Below the pieces are notes generated by a model. That model was not told the origin of the DNA, did not search any database, and saw nothing but the letters and a program-made list of their open reading frames with translations. Shown in pieces: positions 12,358 through 22,849 of a stretch of 64,000 nt of DNA. Within the stretch, counting starts at the first letter, position 1. Each line of letters starts with the position of its first letter. A program made the position numbers and the translations under genes. The DNA is from Prorocentrum cordatum (lineage: Eukaryota; Sar; Dinophyceae; Prorocentrales; Prorocentraceae), in the NCBI GenBank assembly GCA_963575745.1, contig CAUYUJ010014260.1:578976-642975 (forward strand), read 5' to 3'.

Positions 12358-12779
12358 CTATGCCCATATATCCTTGTTCACCAACTTCGCCTTCCTCAGC
12401 CTCGCAGGCAGCGGACTGTCACCACGAACCCGAATCGGGAACTGGATCGGCTTTCCAAGGTAGTCGCGCCAAAGTGAAGGGGACGTGAAGGCCCACGAAA
12501 CGCATAGGATGATCAGAACAGCTGAGGGCAATGGAGTAGGACCGACTGGTGCGTTGAAAGTTTGGTGTGGCATCAGCAAAAAGAGTCTATGGACTGAGCC
12601 CTGTACCATTCCAAATGCTCCTTAGGATACTTCGAGAAAGCCTCACGAGGCCAAACTCCAATCCAGATGCGGAAAGGGTTCTGCAGGAAGAGGTTGCGCA
12701 GCAGGTCGATTACGACGATCATCGTCGATCGATATCGGAGCTGTCGGTGACGGACGTGAAATCGAAGCGAGTTGCTCAT
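12358..12779 (-). pseudogene. Probable upstream part of the same LINE ORF
   Basis: Two minus-strand frames (12779-12573 and 12609-12358) overlap slightly and read as plausible protein, for example FRIWIGVWPREAFSKYPKEH and RLRKAKLVNKDIW. Their place just before the endonuclease fragment, on the same strand, suggests the N-terminal part of the element. I cannot name a domain. Confidence 0.35.
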
Positions 12780-13264
12780 CTACCAATGAAATTGCCCATT
12801 CGTGCAAGCCTCAACCGCAGCTCGCATAGTACCACCAAGACCACAACAACTGTTGAAATTCATCGGGATCGCGGTGGATAATTGGCCCGCGCGATGGACC
12901 GGAAGCGGCTGTCCCACGGGGCGGACATGGAGTTCACGAGGTTCTGCATTTTTATGATGGAATTGATTTGCTGCTACTGCTGCTGCTGCTGCAAGCCTTG
13001 CACCTGGACCTCTGACTGGCCAATCCTCGCACTGGCCTAAGCAATAACACCAAACAGCTCACCTTTCATCGATGCCAATTTTTCCAAAATCGTAGATGCA
13101 TCAGAGGACGCATCGGCATGAGCGATCCTGCAAAGGGAGATAGACAAAATCGAAGCCCTGACCACTAGGGAGTGGCCGAAAAAGGCAGCACCTGGGCAGC
13201 CTTCAGGAAGGGGCTGCCGCCAAGGAGGACCATGGGTTCCTGAACCATCTCGAAGGATGTATCA

Positions 13265-13281
13265 CTTGAGCCACAATGGCT
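13265..13281 (-). other. Spliced-leader relic
   Basis: The minus strand reads AGCCATTGTGGCTCAAG, which matches the leader's AGCCATTTTGGCTCAAG at 16 of 17 positions. A lone copy of the TIR word GTAGCGGTATCGG lies at 13286-13298 on the plus strand. Confidence 0.55.
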
Positions 13282-13455
13282 GAGGCGTAGCGGTATCGGT
13301 AAATTTGGGCCACCTCTGACCCGGGGCGGTAAAAGAGGGCAGCAGGCCGTGGGGCAGCCAACACAAACAAACGCTTCCTATGGCCCGCGGCGCGCACCAG
13401 AACCACCTGCACCACCCGCCGGGGAGAAGGTTCGTCGTTTTGGCGGCGCGCACGA

Positions 13456-13539
13456 GGGGGGTAGGGGGAGGGGTGACGGCCTCTTAGAAGCAGAAGCAGG
13501 GGTGCTTCTAAGAAGCCTTCCCCCCTCCCCCTACCCCCA
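13456..13539. repeat. Inverted repeat, 37-bp arms, 10-bp loop
   Basis: The arms are 13456-13492 and 13503-13539. Inner ends CTTAGAAGCA and TGCTTCTAAG pair perfectly, and the outer G-rich arm (GGGGGTAGGGGGAGG) pairs with a C-rich arm. Four or so mismatches or indels occur. Confidence 0.85.
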
Positions 13540-13559
13540 TCTGCGCGTGGCCGATCGCT

Positions 13560-14255
13560 GCTGATCCCCGGAGCCCACTTCAGGGCGGTCGCCGTGGGCA
13601 AGTTCGCACGTGCGGTAATCTGGGTCATGGCGCCGCGGACATTGGCAGCGGCGCCCCGTCCGACGAGAGACACCGAGGGATCCGGGAGCGGGTGCCGGGC
13701 GCCCCAAGCCAGAATCCCGTCTGACAACAAGCTGGCCAACGCCGACAGGACTGTCGGCCCTGCCGCCCCGTGCGCGGGCAATCCGGCCCCATGGCGACGA
13801 ACGGCAAGCAAGAGGCGGTGCCAGAGGGGGATGTGAGGAGCGGGAAGAGATTCCTGAATGTTGGCCGCGCGACATTGGCCGCTTGAACTAACGCCCAGAT
13901 TGACCACACCCAAAAAACCCAAATTGATTCCTGGGGCTCGCTTGTGAGCATCGTAAACCGTCCGCGAGCATCCCAGCAAACCAGCAAACGCATGAGACAT
14001 CAACGCGCAAAAATCGCGCGTCCAGTTCTTGAGTCTACTCTGGCATCCTTGGCTAAGACGAATACTGGTGAACAAGGGGCCCGAATATCCGCCACCGCGC
14101 CGCGAGGCACGAAATGGAGGGTCTTCAAGTCCCTTGAACTCTCCGTCCTCAGTCCCGGGGTTTTAATATCTTTCACGGGGCCGGACAACAAATTGCCAGA
14201 TTTCTTGGGGTGCGTCGCGTGTCCCCGAGTATTCTCGCTAGCTTCTCACAGAGGC
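13560..14255. other. Unassigned stretch
   Basis: No recognisable gene. A 291-codon minus-strand frame (14075-13203) covers it but runs through the inverted repeat and spliced-leader relic, so I do not call it. Confidence 0.3.
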
Positions 14256-14259
14256 GAAG

Positions 14260-14745
14260 AGATCCTCAAGACGGACCAGGAGGGCCTCAAGAGGCCTCCA
14301 AGATGGTCCCAAAGGCATCCAAGATGGCCTAAAAACAACTCCCGACGCCCAAGATGATCTCAAGACAGCCCATGGTCCCCCTATGACGCCCCACAAGAGC
14401 TCCGAGAGGCCCGCCAAGACGGCCCCAAGAGGCAACAAACACAGACATGCTTCTTGGATGTTCGAAGGAACTTGTTGTTCTCGCAGTTTCTGGGCTTCCG
14501 ACACTCCAAAACCGCCCAACCAAGACGGCCCTAGAGGACCCAAGAGTCCCAAAGGGGAGCACGAACCAACATGTCGAACCCTTGGCCTTAGGATTAACAC
14601 GAAACCGCAAGCAAGCCACAGGAGTCCCCTCAGAAGCGCCCTGAAGAAGCCCAAATCAGGCCCCAAGAGGCCGCGACGGCACCCCAAGACCGCCTTCAAG
14701 AGGCTTCAGACACGGCCTCCAAGGAGATCCTCACACGCACCCAAC
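14260..14745 (+). repeat. CAAGA-type degenerate array with TTAGG spacer
   Basis: Words such as CAAGACGGCCC, CCCAAGAGG and CCTCAAGAGGC recur at roughly 10-30-bp spacing. A less regular spacer at about 14580-14620 contains CCTTAGGATTAACACG. The same design recurs at 28.5, 33.4, 36.4, 37.7 and 41.4 kb. Confidence 0.7.
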
Positions 14746-14877
14746 AGGCCCCTGACCTGCCCAGGCGCGGTGGCGGGGTGGTCCGAAGGCCACTTGAGAT
14801 CCATATCCACCGCCTCCCTAGGCGGTGGATACGTCCAGCTCCGGACACCCTGGGTCCCCCAAGAATGGGGAAACCAC

Positions 14878-15021
14878 AAGGTTCCGATACCGCTACTCCC
14901 CGGACCTCTCCCGGGGTGCGTTCTGACCAAGATTTCGAGCCACATCCACCGGTGACAACGAGAGCCTCCGAGGAGGCCGAAAAATGGGAAAACGGGCGAA
15001 GGGTAGCGGTATCGGTACCTT
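14878..15021 (-). mobile_element. Small TIR element (ATACCGCTAC family), best-preserved copy
   Basis: The left end reads AAGGTTCCGATACCGCTAC and the right end, reverse complemented, reads AAGGTACCGATACCGCTAC, so 18 of 19 terminal bases match. The interior is the reverse complement of the 4.9-kb copy. No transposase is present. Confidence 0.65.
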
Positions 15022-15024
15022 TTC

Positions 15025-16510
15025 CTCCTCTGAAAGAGCGTGGCACCGTAACTTCCGCCGCCGAGCTTCCGCTGGCGGGGGCCCGCCGCTGTTTCCTTTC
15101 CCTCCGCCGAGCCCACCGCCGCCTCCCGCTGGAGGCGAGGCCCTCTCTGGAGCGCGCCTCGCGTATTGAGCAGAGGCCGACCGTCTAGGCAGCCCTGCAG
15201 TCCTACAGCTGCCCTGATAACAAAAGAGCACACCAACAACGAGCACAATGCTGTCATAGTGTGATACCGATGGGTGAAAACGCGACTGTCTCAGCCAAAA
15301 ATGTTCGAAACATGTTTCGCACAGACAACATCCGAACGAGGTAGCCCCACGGCCATTCATTGTCCCTGAACGCGTGGCCGAAATGTGATTCCGCTTCGCG
15401 CATTCTTACTGGTGCTGCGTTGCGTTATTTTGTTGCTCTCGTCGTTGTCCCCCCTCCCCCGCCGCAGCCCACCCGCGACCCACCCGCGACCTACCCTGCG
15501 ACCCGCTCCGCGACCCATCCCGTGAACAACCCTCCCGCCCCCTCAATCTTACCCGCAAGAGCGGGGCGGCGCGTCTTGAAACATGATTTGGTGGGCAAAG
15601 CCAGGTCATGACGCTTCGCCACCGATTGCATGAATACGCTCCAGCCTCGGACACCCCTCCGCCGCCCTTCTCCCAGGCGCGGCGCGCCGCAGAGCAGCGC
15701 GAGCTCCCTCAGGGCGAGCGGCGCGTTCGTCCCGGCCTCTGCACACTCGTCAGCGCTGCGTCTGCGTTGCCAGATGATGTTGGTCTCCCTCCTCGTCGTC
15801 GTCGACCCTGCAGCTGGGACATCGGCATGAAAAGAGCGGGTCCTGAGGGAAACGGGCCTTCGTTGGGGGGCTGCTCCACTGCGAGTGAATATTCGTCCTG
15901 AGCACTGTTTGTTTGGCAGTCCGTGGGCCCGTGGAGGGGCCAGGAAGGGCAGGCAGGGTAAAACCTCAAGACCAGTTCCCCGCCGCATCCCTGCTCATGG
16001 ATCTCGTCGTCGCCGACAGTCGTCGGGCGACCTCGTCGTCGCGGGCAATTGCACCGTCGCCGTAGTCGTCGTCATCGCCACCATCGTCGATGTAGTCATT
16101 CAGCCGCGCGCCGCGCCTCTCGTTTGGATGATGCAAGTGATGGTGACAACGGCGATGCGGGCGCCAGGATGCATGACGATCATGACAACATAAGGGAGTG
16201 CTCGATGGCATGGTCAGCAACGGCGGTGGCGATGACACGCGGGAAGAGATGCTTGCAGTCTGTCTGCGGCGTTTGTGTCCTGGGACCGTAGATGCCACGA
16301 GGCATGGCGCCAAGAAAAAAAAACCCGAGCTATGTGTTTTAATGGTGACACGCAGAGGCCAAATAATACGACGATGCGATGTGAAAACGACAACGCCAGT
16401 CTTTAGGAAGATAACTTCCCTGACTCATGTTTCAGACGAGGAGAACGCGCAGTCAGAAGGCATGCGCGACTCGTCCATCGGCCCCAGGAGACAAGTCCTG
16501 ATAATGCAGC
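15025..16510. other. Unassigned region
   Basis: No supported gene. A run of CGACCC/GCGACC words lies at 15470-15520 and GTCGTC words at 16005-16110. Frames are open on both strands because of high GC. Confidence 0.35.
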
Positions 16511-16516
16511 CGTGTG

Positions 16517-19448
16517 TCAGGAGCTCGACGCCGCGTCGCCCGCCGCGACCTCGAACTCGAGCGCATGAGCGTCCTCGTCAAAGCAGCCCATGCTTTGTGA
16601 GGCGAACAGAGGGCCAATCTCAACTTTTTGCCTGGACATCGATAGCCGCTGCAATAAGTTCCGATCGTGTCTCATGATCAGGGGCTCCGCCGAAGCCATG
16701 GCAAGGAAGGGCGGTTCCGTTAAACTGACTGTAGAATAACCATGAAGGGAGGAGGCCGGCCCGCCGGCCTCATCCCTTTCGTCAAAATCCGATTCCGTTG
16801 GTTCGAACGATGGTACACCCATGACCGCGGAGAAATTGCTAGCCTGCTGTTCCAATCCAGCGTCTTGTTGTACTGTAGTTTCCTTTGTCTTCCGCAACAT
16901 GTTTTGGTCTGCTCTGGCAGCGTCGATATCTAGTTCAATGGCTGCCAGTCATGCCTTGTGTTCTTCTAGCCTTTCAAATGCATCTGGCGCCTTGAAATGA
17001 CGTCTCGGCGCCGTCTCACTTGCATGGCTTCTATTGCGGTGAATGTCTGCAGATATGCTTAGCTGCTCTTCCTCTATCACGGGGTCGTCATGTTCCCTGA
17101 ACTCTGTGCTCCCGGCGCACTCTGCGCACCTCCTTGTACCTCCGCCCAGGCGTTCCCTGCATGTGGGTTTCGCGCGCCCCACGCAGATCCCGATGACATG
17201 CTGTGAACAAATGCGACGCGGATCATCTGGCGCATCCATGCGCGTTCGAATCGGCCCGGTCGTCTTCACACGAACCGGGCGACAACATTCTGACTCGGAG
17301 GAGGCTCAACATACGTCGGCTGAGCCGGCGTTAAGTTAGCCCTCTCCTGCGATCCAACACCTCCCGGCAGAGCCGCAGGTGTAAACTTGATCTCTGGCGC
17401 AACTACTGCGCCAGGTTGCCTGGCTCTCCGAATCTCCTCTAGGGGCTCCCTCGCAGTCCTGCGGTGCCCCAGGTCAGATTTCAGCCTTCAGTTTTCTTCG
17501 CTCGCGGCACGAATAGTGAAGGCAGCCTCCTTGAATTGCTCATCTGCGCACCCCTTAGCGCGGTTCCAGGCTTCGGCCACCCTTGCTTGATCATCGTGTC
17601 TTAGTGCCTGAGTCTCCTGCCCCTGCTCCTGGAGCGTTCGCGCCGCTTCTAATTTCACCCTTTCGGCCTTGAGCCTGGCCGCGTCGCGTTGATTGCGGAG
17701 CTCCTGGCTCTCTCGTGCTGCCTGTTCTCGTGCCTCTATCTATCCTTCCCGTCTGGCGGCGCCACCTATCATGTGACATTAAACTCGCTCTTTCTCGGTC
17801 TGCTGTTGAGACGATGACAGCATTTGTTCGGCCGCACTCTGAGTATTTCGGTGTTCTTCCTCGTCTTGGGCGAGGCGCCGCTGACTCGCGTCCGCAATCT
17901 CGGCCACTTCCGCCTCCGCTTGCGGCGTCCGTTCCTGCGCGCCGTCTGCAATGGCGGCCTTTTCCTTTTCAGCTCTATCTGCCATTGCCCTCGCTGTTCT
18001 GCCTCGGATTCTGCGAGCCCGCGGCTGGCTTCATCGGCGGCCAACTTATCCGCATATGCCTTCAGAAAAATCGATTGCATCTGTGCACATGCTGCTCTCA
18101 TATGCTCCCTCTCCTGTCTCTGTTTCTTCTCACCACTCCTGAATGACGATGCGACGGCGCATATGTTCCTCCAGCGTTATGAATTCTTCCCAGAGCCAAG
18201 CTAAGCCGCACGTCGGGCGCACCCTCGAACATTGTGCGCATGCAGGTCGGCGACGCGAACCCCCCGGTTTGCGCGCTTCCCCCGGGCACCGCTTCTCCGC
18301 CTGAGGCGAGCATCTGGAGCCTGCGTTCCGGCAGCTGTCCCAGATCGAAAAACTGCCGGCGGTCCTATTTGACAGTGGGCGAGGTGACTCGAAGGCGCCA
18401 AATCCCCTTGAGCTGGGGCGTCCGGCTCTTCGAGCCGTTTCATGACACCTGCTGGATGTGGGTGTATGTTGCTCCCTCGTCATTGACCCCGCGTTCCTAA
18501 GGGCATCGCGTTGTCTCTGCGTTTGCTCGCCCCTTTCGTCTTGCATAATGAGCTCGCCAAGCTCTGATACGCAGCCATGGTCAGCCCTTGGCAGCATGAA
18601 ATCTGGTCGATAGAAACCCTGCGATAACGGTGGAGGATTAAAATCTTCAGTATCGCTGTTTGTTCCATTTGTCTTCGGGAGCGGGGTCGCACCGGTCGGT
18701 TCTCTCGCATGCCGGGCTGGGCGCGTGGCATCGGGCGAATTCACCATCGGCTGAGCCGACAAACTCTCCCTTCCACGACCAGCTGTCTTTCTGTCGGGGC
18801 GTGTTTCATCCCCACGCTCGTCATCCGACTCAAGGGGGGTCTTCTAAAGGTCCTCAGCCGGCGCGTAATCAATCGTCTCCGTATCTGACAGGTCTACGCC
18901 TGATGCAGGCCCGTCAGAGTCGCCCCGGAGAGGACTGAGATGAGGTGATGGGCCAGGGGACATATGAAAGTGTGCGTACACTTCGCTCTTTTTCAATCGA
19001 ATGTGAGCTCTCTTCCTCTGACTGTCCGTCGCGCTCGTCTTCGCCCTGTCCGTTCATCACAAGATGTGTTACTAGTTCCTCGTTCCGATTTTCTTCGCCC
19101 GCCATTCCTATGGGAACATTTCTTGGCGAAATCTCTTCTCCGTGGATCGAGTTGCCCGACGTCCTTTGGCTTGAGTGCGCTGATTTTGATTTCAGATTGC
19201 CTTCTGACGGAAGCGCTGGCTGAGCCATGCCCTCCGCCCGGCGTGTGAGCTCTTATCTTCGTCTGGTTAACAATCGGGGCATCTCCCTGTGTCAAATCAA
19301 ACACGGACTCCAATGCTTGCCCTCTGGAAAGATTGAGAGAACTAGGCCGCCTCTTGGAGGCGCTCTTCTCGCTACTATTATCGGGGCGGTGTTGATGTTC
19401 TAAGTGTCCGACCGTTCCTTCCTGTGCTACCATGCTCAGCGAAGCCAA
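16517..19448 (-). pseudogene. Frameshifted coiled-coil protein remnant, possible retroelement gag-like region
   Basis: Successive minus-strand frames (19448-18993, 19228-18914, 18762-18130, 18101-17769, 17985-17779, 17269-16949, 16900-16517) read as charged, Glu/Arg/Gln-rich protein with shifts between them. The stretch around 18100-17780 (KLAADEASRGLAESEAEQRG, then EKEKAAIADGAQERTPQAEA) has coiled-coil heptad character. Around 17200 a Cys/His cluster reads CSQHVIGICVGRAKPTC, with RRCAEC following. I do not recognise the family. The repeated frame breaks argue for a decayed gene, although several real exons cannot be excluded. Confidence 0.4.
16625..16772. repeat. Direct repeat, left copy, flanking the coiled-coil region
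   Basis: About 150 bp shared with 19478-19632 in the same orientation. Shared words include ACATCGATA, GTCTCATGAT, GGGGCTCCGCCGAAGCC, TGTAGAATAACC and GAGGCCGGCCCGCCGGCC. Confidence 0.8.
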
Positions 19449-19477
19449 CGGCGGAGCCGTCGTTTCGGCTGATAACC

Positions 19478-19632
19478 TGATTCTTGCCGAGACATCGATA
19501 ATCCCTGCAATCTGCCCCGATAGCGTCTCATGATGAATGGGGCTCCGCCGAAGCCCTGGCGAGGACGGAGTGTTCCGTTGAGCTGGCTGTAGAATAACCC
19601 TGAAGGGAAGAGGCCGGCCCGCCGGCCGGCGC
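19478..19632. repeat. Direct repeat, right copy
   Basis: Partner of 16625-16772, about 2.85 kb away. The outer flanks on both sides are unrelated. Confidence 0.8.
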
Positions 19633-20053
19633 GCGCGAGGGCGGGCACGCTCCTTTTCTGCTATTCATAAGCCGATATAGCTGCAGCTCTCGGATAAAGC
19701 ACGCGGCAGTGCAAAGGAGAGAAGGCAAGAGCAGCGGGATAGTGGTGCGGAGAGGAGCGCATTGACTATATCCCCCCGTAGCGCGTCAATTGTCCCTGCC
19801 CACAGGGCAGGGTCCTGACAGCGCAATGAGGTCGCCCCACTGCCAGCTTGACGACTCGACATCCGTCGCGGGCGCAAGCTGGGTTTCAGGCACGCAGAAC
19901 GCTTCACTGGAAGAACGGACGATCTGCTAGAAAGGATCATGCATGCTTACATTAGACGGGGCGGCGTGAAAAACGCGCACTCCTCCCCTTCCTCGAGCTT
20001 CGCAGGCCACTGCTCGAGCCCCAGCTGCGCAGCCTTCGGCCGGCTAGTCTTGA

Positions 20054-20293
20054 AAAGACGCCTGCACGCTTGTCTGGAATGTGCTTCTGCACGCCCGCAA
20101 ATGGGCCTCGCCGGAGGATGTAGACCTTCTTCGCGCGTGCGGGTATATGGCACGGCTGTGCGGCACACGCGATGGATTGCATGGTGTTTGGGTGCAACCA
20201 CTTGTCGTAGCCAAATTGCCATTGTCCAGCGTGGTGTTAACCACAACCCAGAATAATCCCTACGCGTTGCGAGCTGCAAGATGCAGCCCGTGA
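20054..20293 (+). other. Coding-like open frame, unrecognised
   Basis: An 80-codon frame without an upstream ATG begins after a stop and reads as plausible protein (TLVWNVLLHARKWASPEDVD, then LLRACGYMARLC and GVWVQPLVVAKLP). It could be an exon or retroelement fragment. No family was identified. Confidence 0.3.
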
Positions 20294-20494
20294 GAGGGCT
20301 GGAGCCCTGAACCTGAGACCCCACTTGTGTACGCAAGTGGCTCGCCAAACGGGAAACCATCTTATCGTTCGCGCGTTTACACACTCCTTTGAGCACGCTT
20401 GGAACACAACACACGTCGTGTCAATCAGTGATTGCACAGAAAAGGGTCCTAACGGACCTTGAATGATTTAGCGAAAATGCACAACCGATTTCGG

Positions 20495-20640
20495 TAGGCC
20501 GCCGGGTTCCCGGGTTCCTGGCTCCGGGTTCCCGGTATTCCGGGTTCCCGATTCCGGGCTCTTGGTTCCCGGGTTCCCCGTTCCGCGCTCCCGATCGCGG
20601 GGTTCCCGGGTTCCTGGCTCCAGCTTCGATCGATCGATCG
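20495..20640. repeat. CCGGGTTCCCG minisatellite
   Basis: Repeating words GGGTTCCCGGGTTCC, GGCTCCGGGTTCCCG and CCGATTCCGGG fill about 140 bp, followed by a short CGAT run. Confidence 0.85.
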
Positions 20641-21059
20641 GGTGAGATCGATCTGATTTTCGATATCACGTTCGATCGTGCTACCAGGTCGTACTATGGA
20701 ATGCACAGTCGATCGCAAGGTCTTTCGCACACTCACGCCAAGGTTTCAAACCATGCGCTGAGTGGGGTTTTCCTAGTGTTGTATGGGCCCTCTCGACATC
20801 CAGGACATGATGCCGGCCGAACATCTCAGCCGCCGTGGCATGCACCTGGGCTCCCGGTGCCTGCACGGAAACAGTCGCGACCGAACTCTGAGCCGTCGGG
20901 GCGTCCGCCTGGACGCCAGGGAACGACTCGAGGGGGGGGGGGCAGGGAACGCAATCGAGCATACCGCACCTCAGCTCCGCGCGAGCTGCGGCGGTCCAGC
21001 GGCCGGATCTAGGTACACGACTGCTGACCCATAGTGGGCTTAAACGAAAACCCAGTCAA

Positions 21060-21090
21060 CCAAATGGCTTGAGCCAAAACGCTGCTACGG
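21060..21090 (-). other. Nested spliced-leader relic
   Basis: The minus strand starts CCGTAGC, then AGCG, then TTTTGGCTCAAG (21090-21068). These are the 5' and 3' parts of the dinoflagellate leader with an altered middle. It is followed immediately by CCATTTGG, the start of another leader 3' part. No gene is recognised downstream. Confidence 0.6.
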
Positions 21091-21560
21091 AAGAGAAGGG
21101 ATGAGACGGGAGAAGAGAAAGGCGAAGGCGAAAGGAGGAGGCGGAGAAGGAGAGAGGACAATTAATATAATGAATGAACAGACGATGGGCCAGGAGGGAG
21201 AGAAAAACAAGGGGACGAGAAGGATGAGCAAGGGGATAGGGATGACGCGGGGTGGGAGGATGACAATGAGAAGCAATACGATGAAGGCCAGCAGGGAGAG
21301 GAAGATGAGGGAAGGGGGAGGGACCAGGACGAGAAGGATGTGGATGATGAGGGGAGGAGGAGGAGGAGGAGGAGGAGGAGGAGGAGGAGGAGGAGGAGGA
21401 GGAGGAGGAGGAAGATGAAGAGGGGGCCAGAGGAGGAAAAGGGTGGGAGGAGGACGAAAAGGATGAGTAGCAGAAGGCCGAGGAGGGGGTAGGAGGAGGA
21501 ACGTGAAGGATAGGAGGGGTAACAAGAGGAAGGATCAGAGGATGAGGAACAACGGTGACC
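21091..21560. repeat. Purine-rich tract with (GGA)n core
   Basis: The plus strand is overwhelmingly A and G, with an uninterrupted GGA run at about 21353-21412. Frames over it are Arg/Glu/Gly artefacts. Confidence 0.9.
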
Positions 21561-21599
21561 ACATAATAAGAATCATCCGAAGTCAGATTGAAGTGGTCA

Positions 21600-22830
21600 G
21601 ATCCTCCTCTGTCTTCCCCTCTTCCCCCGTGCCCTCCAACACCCCCTCTCCCCTCCCCCCCATGCCCACCCCACGCTCACCCCTCCCCGCCTCCCTCCCA
21701 CGCCCTGCCCACGCGCCCCCATTGCCCCCCTCTCCGTCCCTCCGTCCTCCCGCTGCCCCCCGAGCCCCACAGGTGGCGCAGACAGGGGGGAGGGACGGAA
21801 CGACGACTTGCCGCGTGCCCGACGTGGCCACCTCCTCCTCCTCCTCCTCCTCCTCCTCCTTCTCCTCCTCCTCCCTCCTCCTCCTCCTCCTCCTCCTCCT
21901 CCTCCTCCTCCCTCCTCCTCCTCCTCCCTCCTCCTCCTCCTCCTCCTCCTCCTCCTCCTCCTCCTCGACCGCCACCGCCGTCGCCGCCGCCACGGAGCCT
22001 TGGCCTCGGGCGGGCCCAGGCCGAGGGCCTCCCGGATGGCGTCCGCGCTGGGGAGGGGGCGCTCTCTGCCGTCGGGCGGCGGGCCCTCGGCCTGGCACCT
22101 CCCTCCGGCAGTTCCTCGTCCTCCTCCTCCTCCTCCTCCTCTCCCTCCTCGTCCTCCTCCTCCTCGGCCCGCGTCCCCTCCCCCATTCTCCTCTTCCTCC
22201 GCCCCCGCGCCCCCCAACCTCTCCTCTTCCCTCACGCTTCCCTCCCAGTCCATCCTCTCCCTCCAGTCCTCCTCCATCCTCCATCTTCATCCTTCCCCTC
22301 TTTGATCATTATTCCGCCCGCCACGCGGGTAACCCCCGGGGGGCCGTACGAGACAACGAAGTCTGGGACGCAGTCTTGATTTCCCCTATCCCTCCTCTCC
22401 GGCCCATCGACCCGCTTCTTTGAACGATCCCCCCTCGTCGCTGGTCAACCCTCCACCCTCCTGTTTCCCTCCTTCCTTCCCCCCCCCTCTATCCTCCCTC
22501 CTCTTTCCCTGCCTCCTCCAGGCTCATGGGCGCCGATCCAGCGAACCCGGCGTCCGCTCGCTGCAGAACCGATACGCCCGCCGGCGGATGCAGAAGTCTG
22601 GGAGGGCCAACATCTACGATATACCTAGCGTAACTCCTCCCATCTCCACCGTCTGACCATCCATCGCTCTTCCTCTCCTCCCTCCTCTCCTGAACTTCCC
22701 CCAATGTTTCCCACTCAGGCTCACAAAACATGCACACATCCTCCATCCGGCTTCCTCCTTCTATCTTCTTCATTTCCACCTCCTCGTATCCCTTCTCCTT
22801 CCTCCGCGTTCCGTCGTCCCTCATCCCTTG
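21600..22830. repeat. Pyrimidine-rich tract with (TCC)n cores
   Basis: Immediately after the purine tract the plus strand becomes C/T-rich for about 1.2 kb, with TCC runs at 21830-21966 and 22112-22165. A less biased island lies at 21967-22110 and another at 22325-22390. Confidence 0.85.
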
Positions 22831-22849
22831 TCTGACCCTCCCTGCTCAA

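Noticed and set aside
13203-14075. 291-codon minus-strand frame
   Set aside because: It runs through a 37-bp inverted repeat and a spliced-leader relic and has no recognisable motif. GC-rich DNA gives such frames easily.
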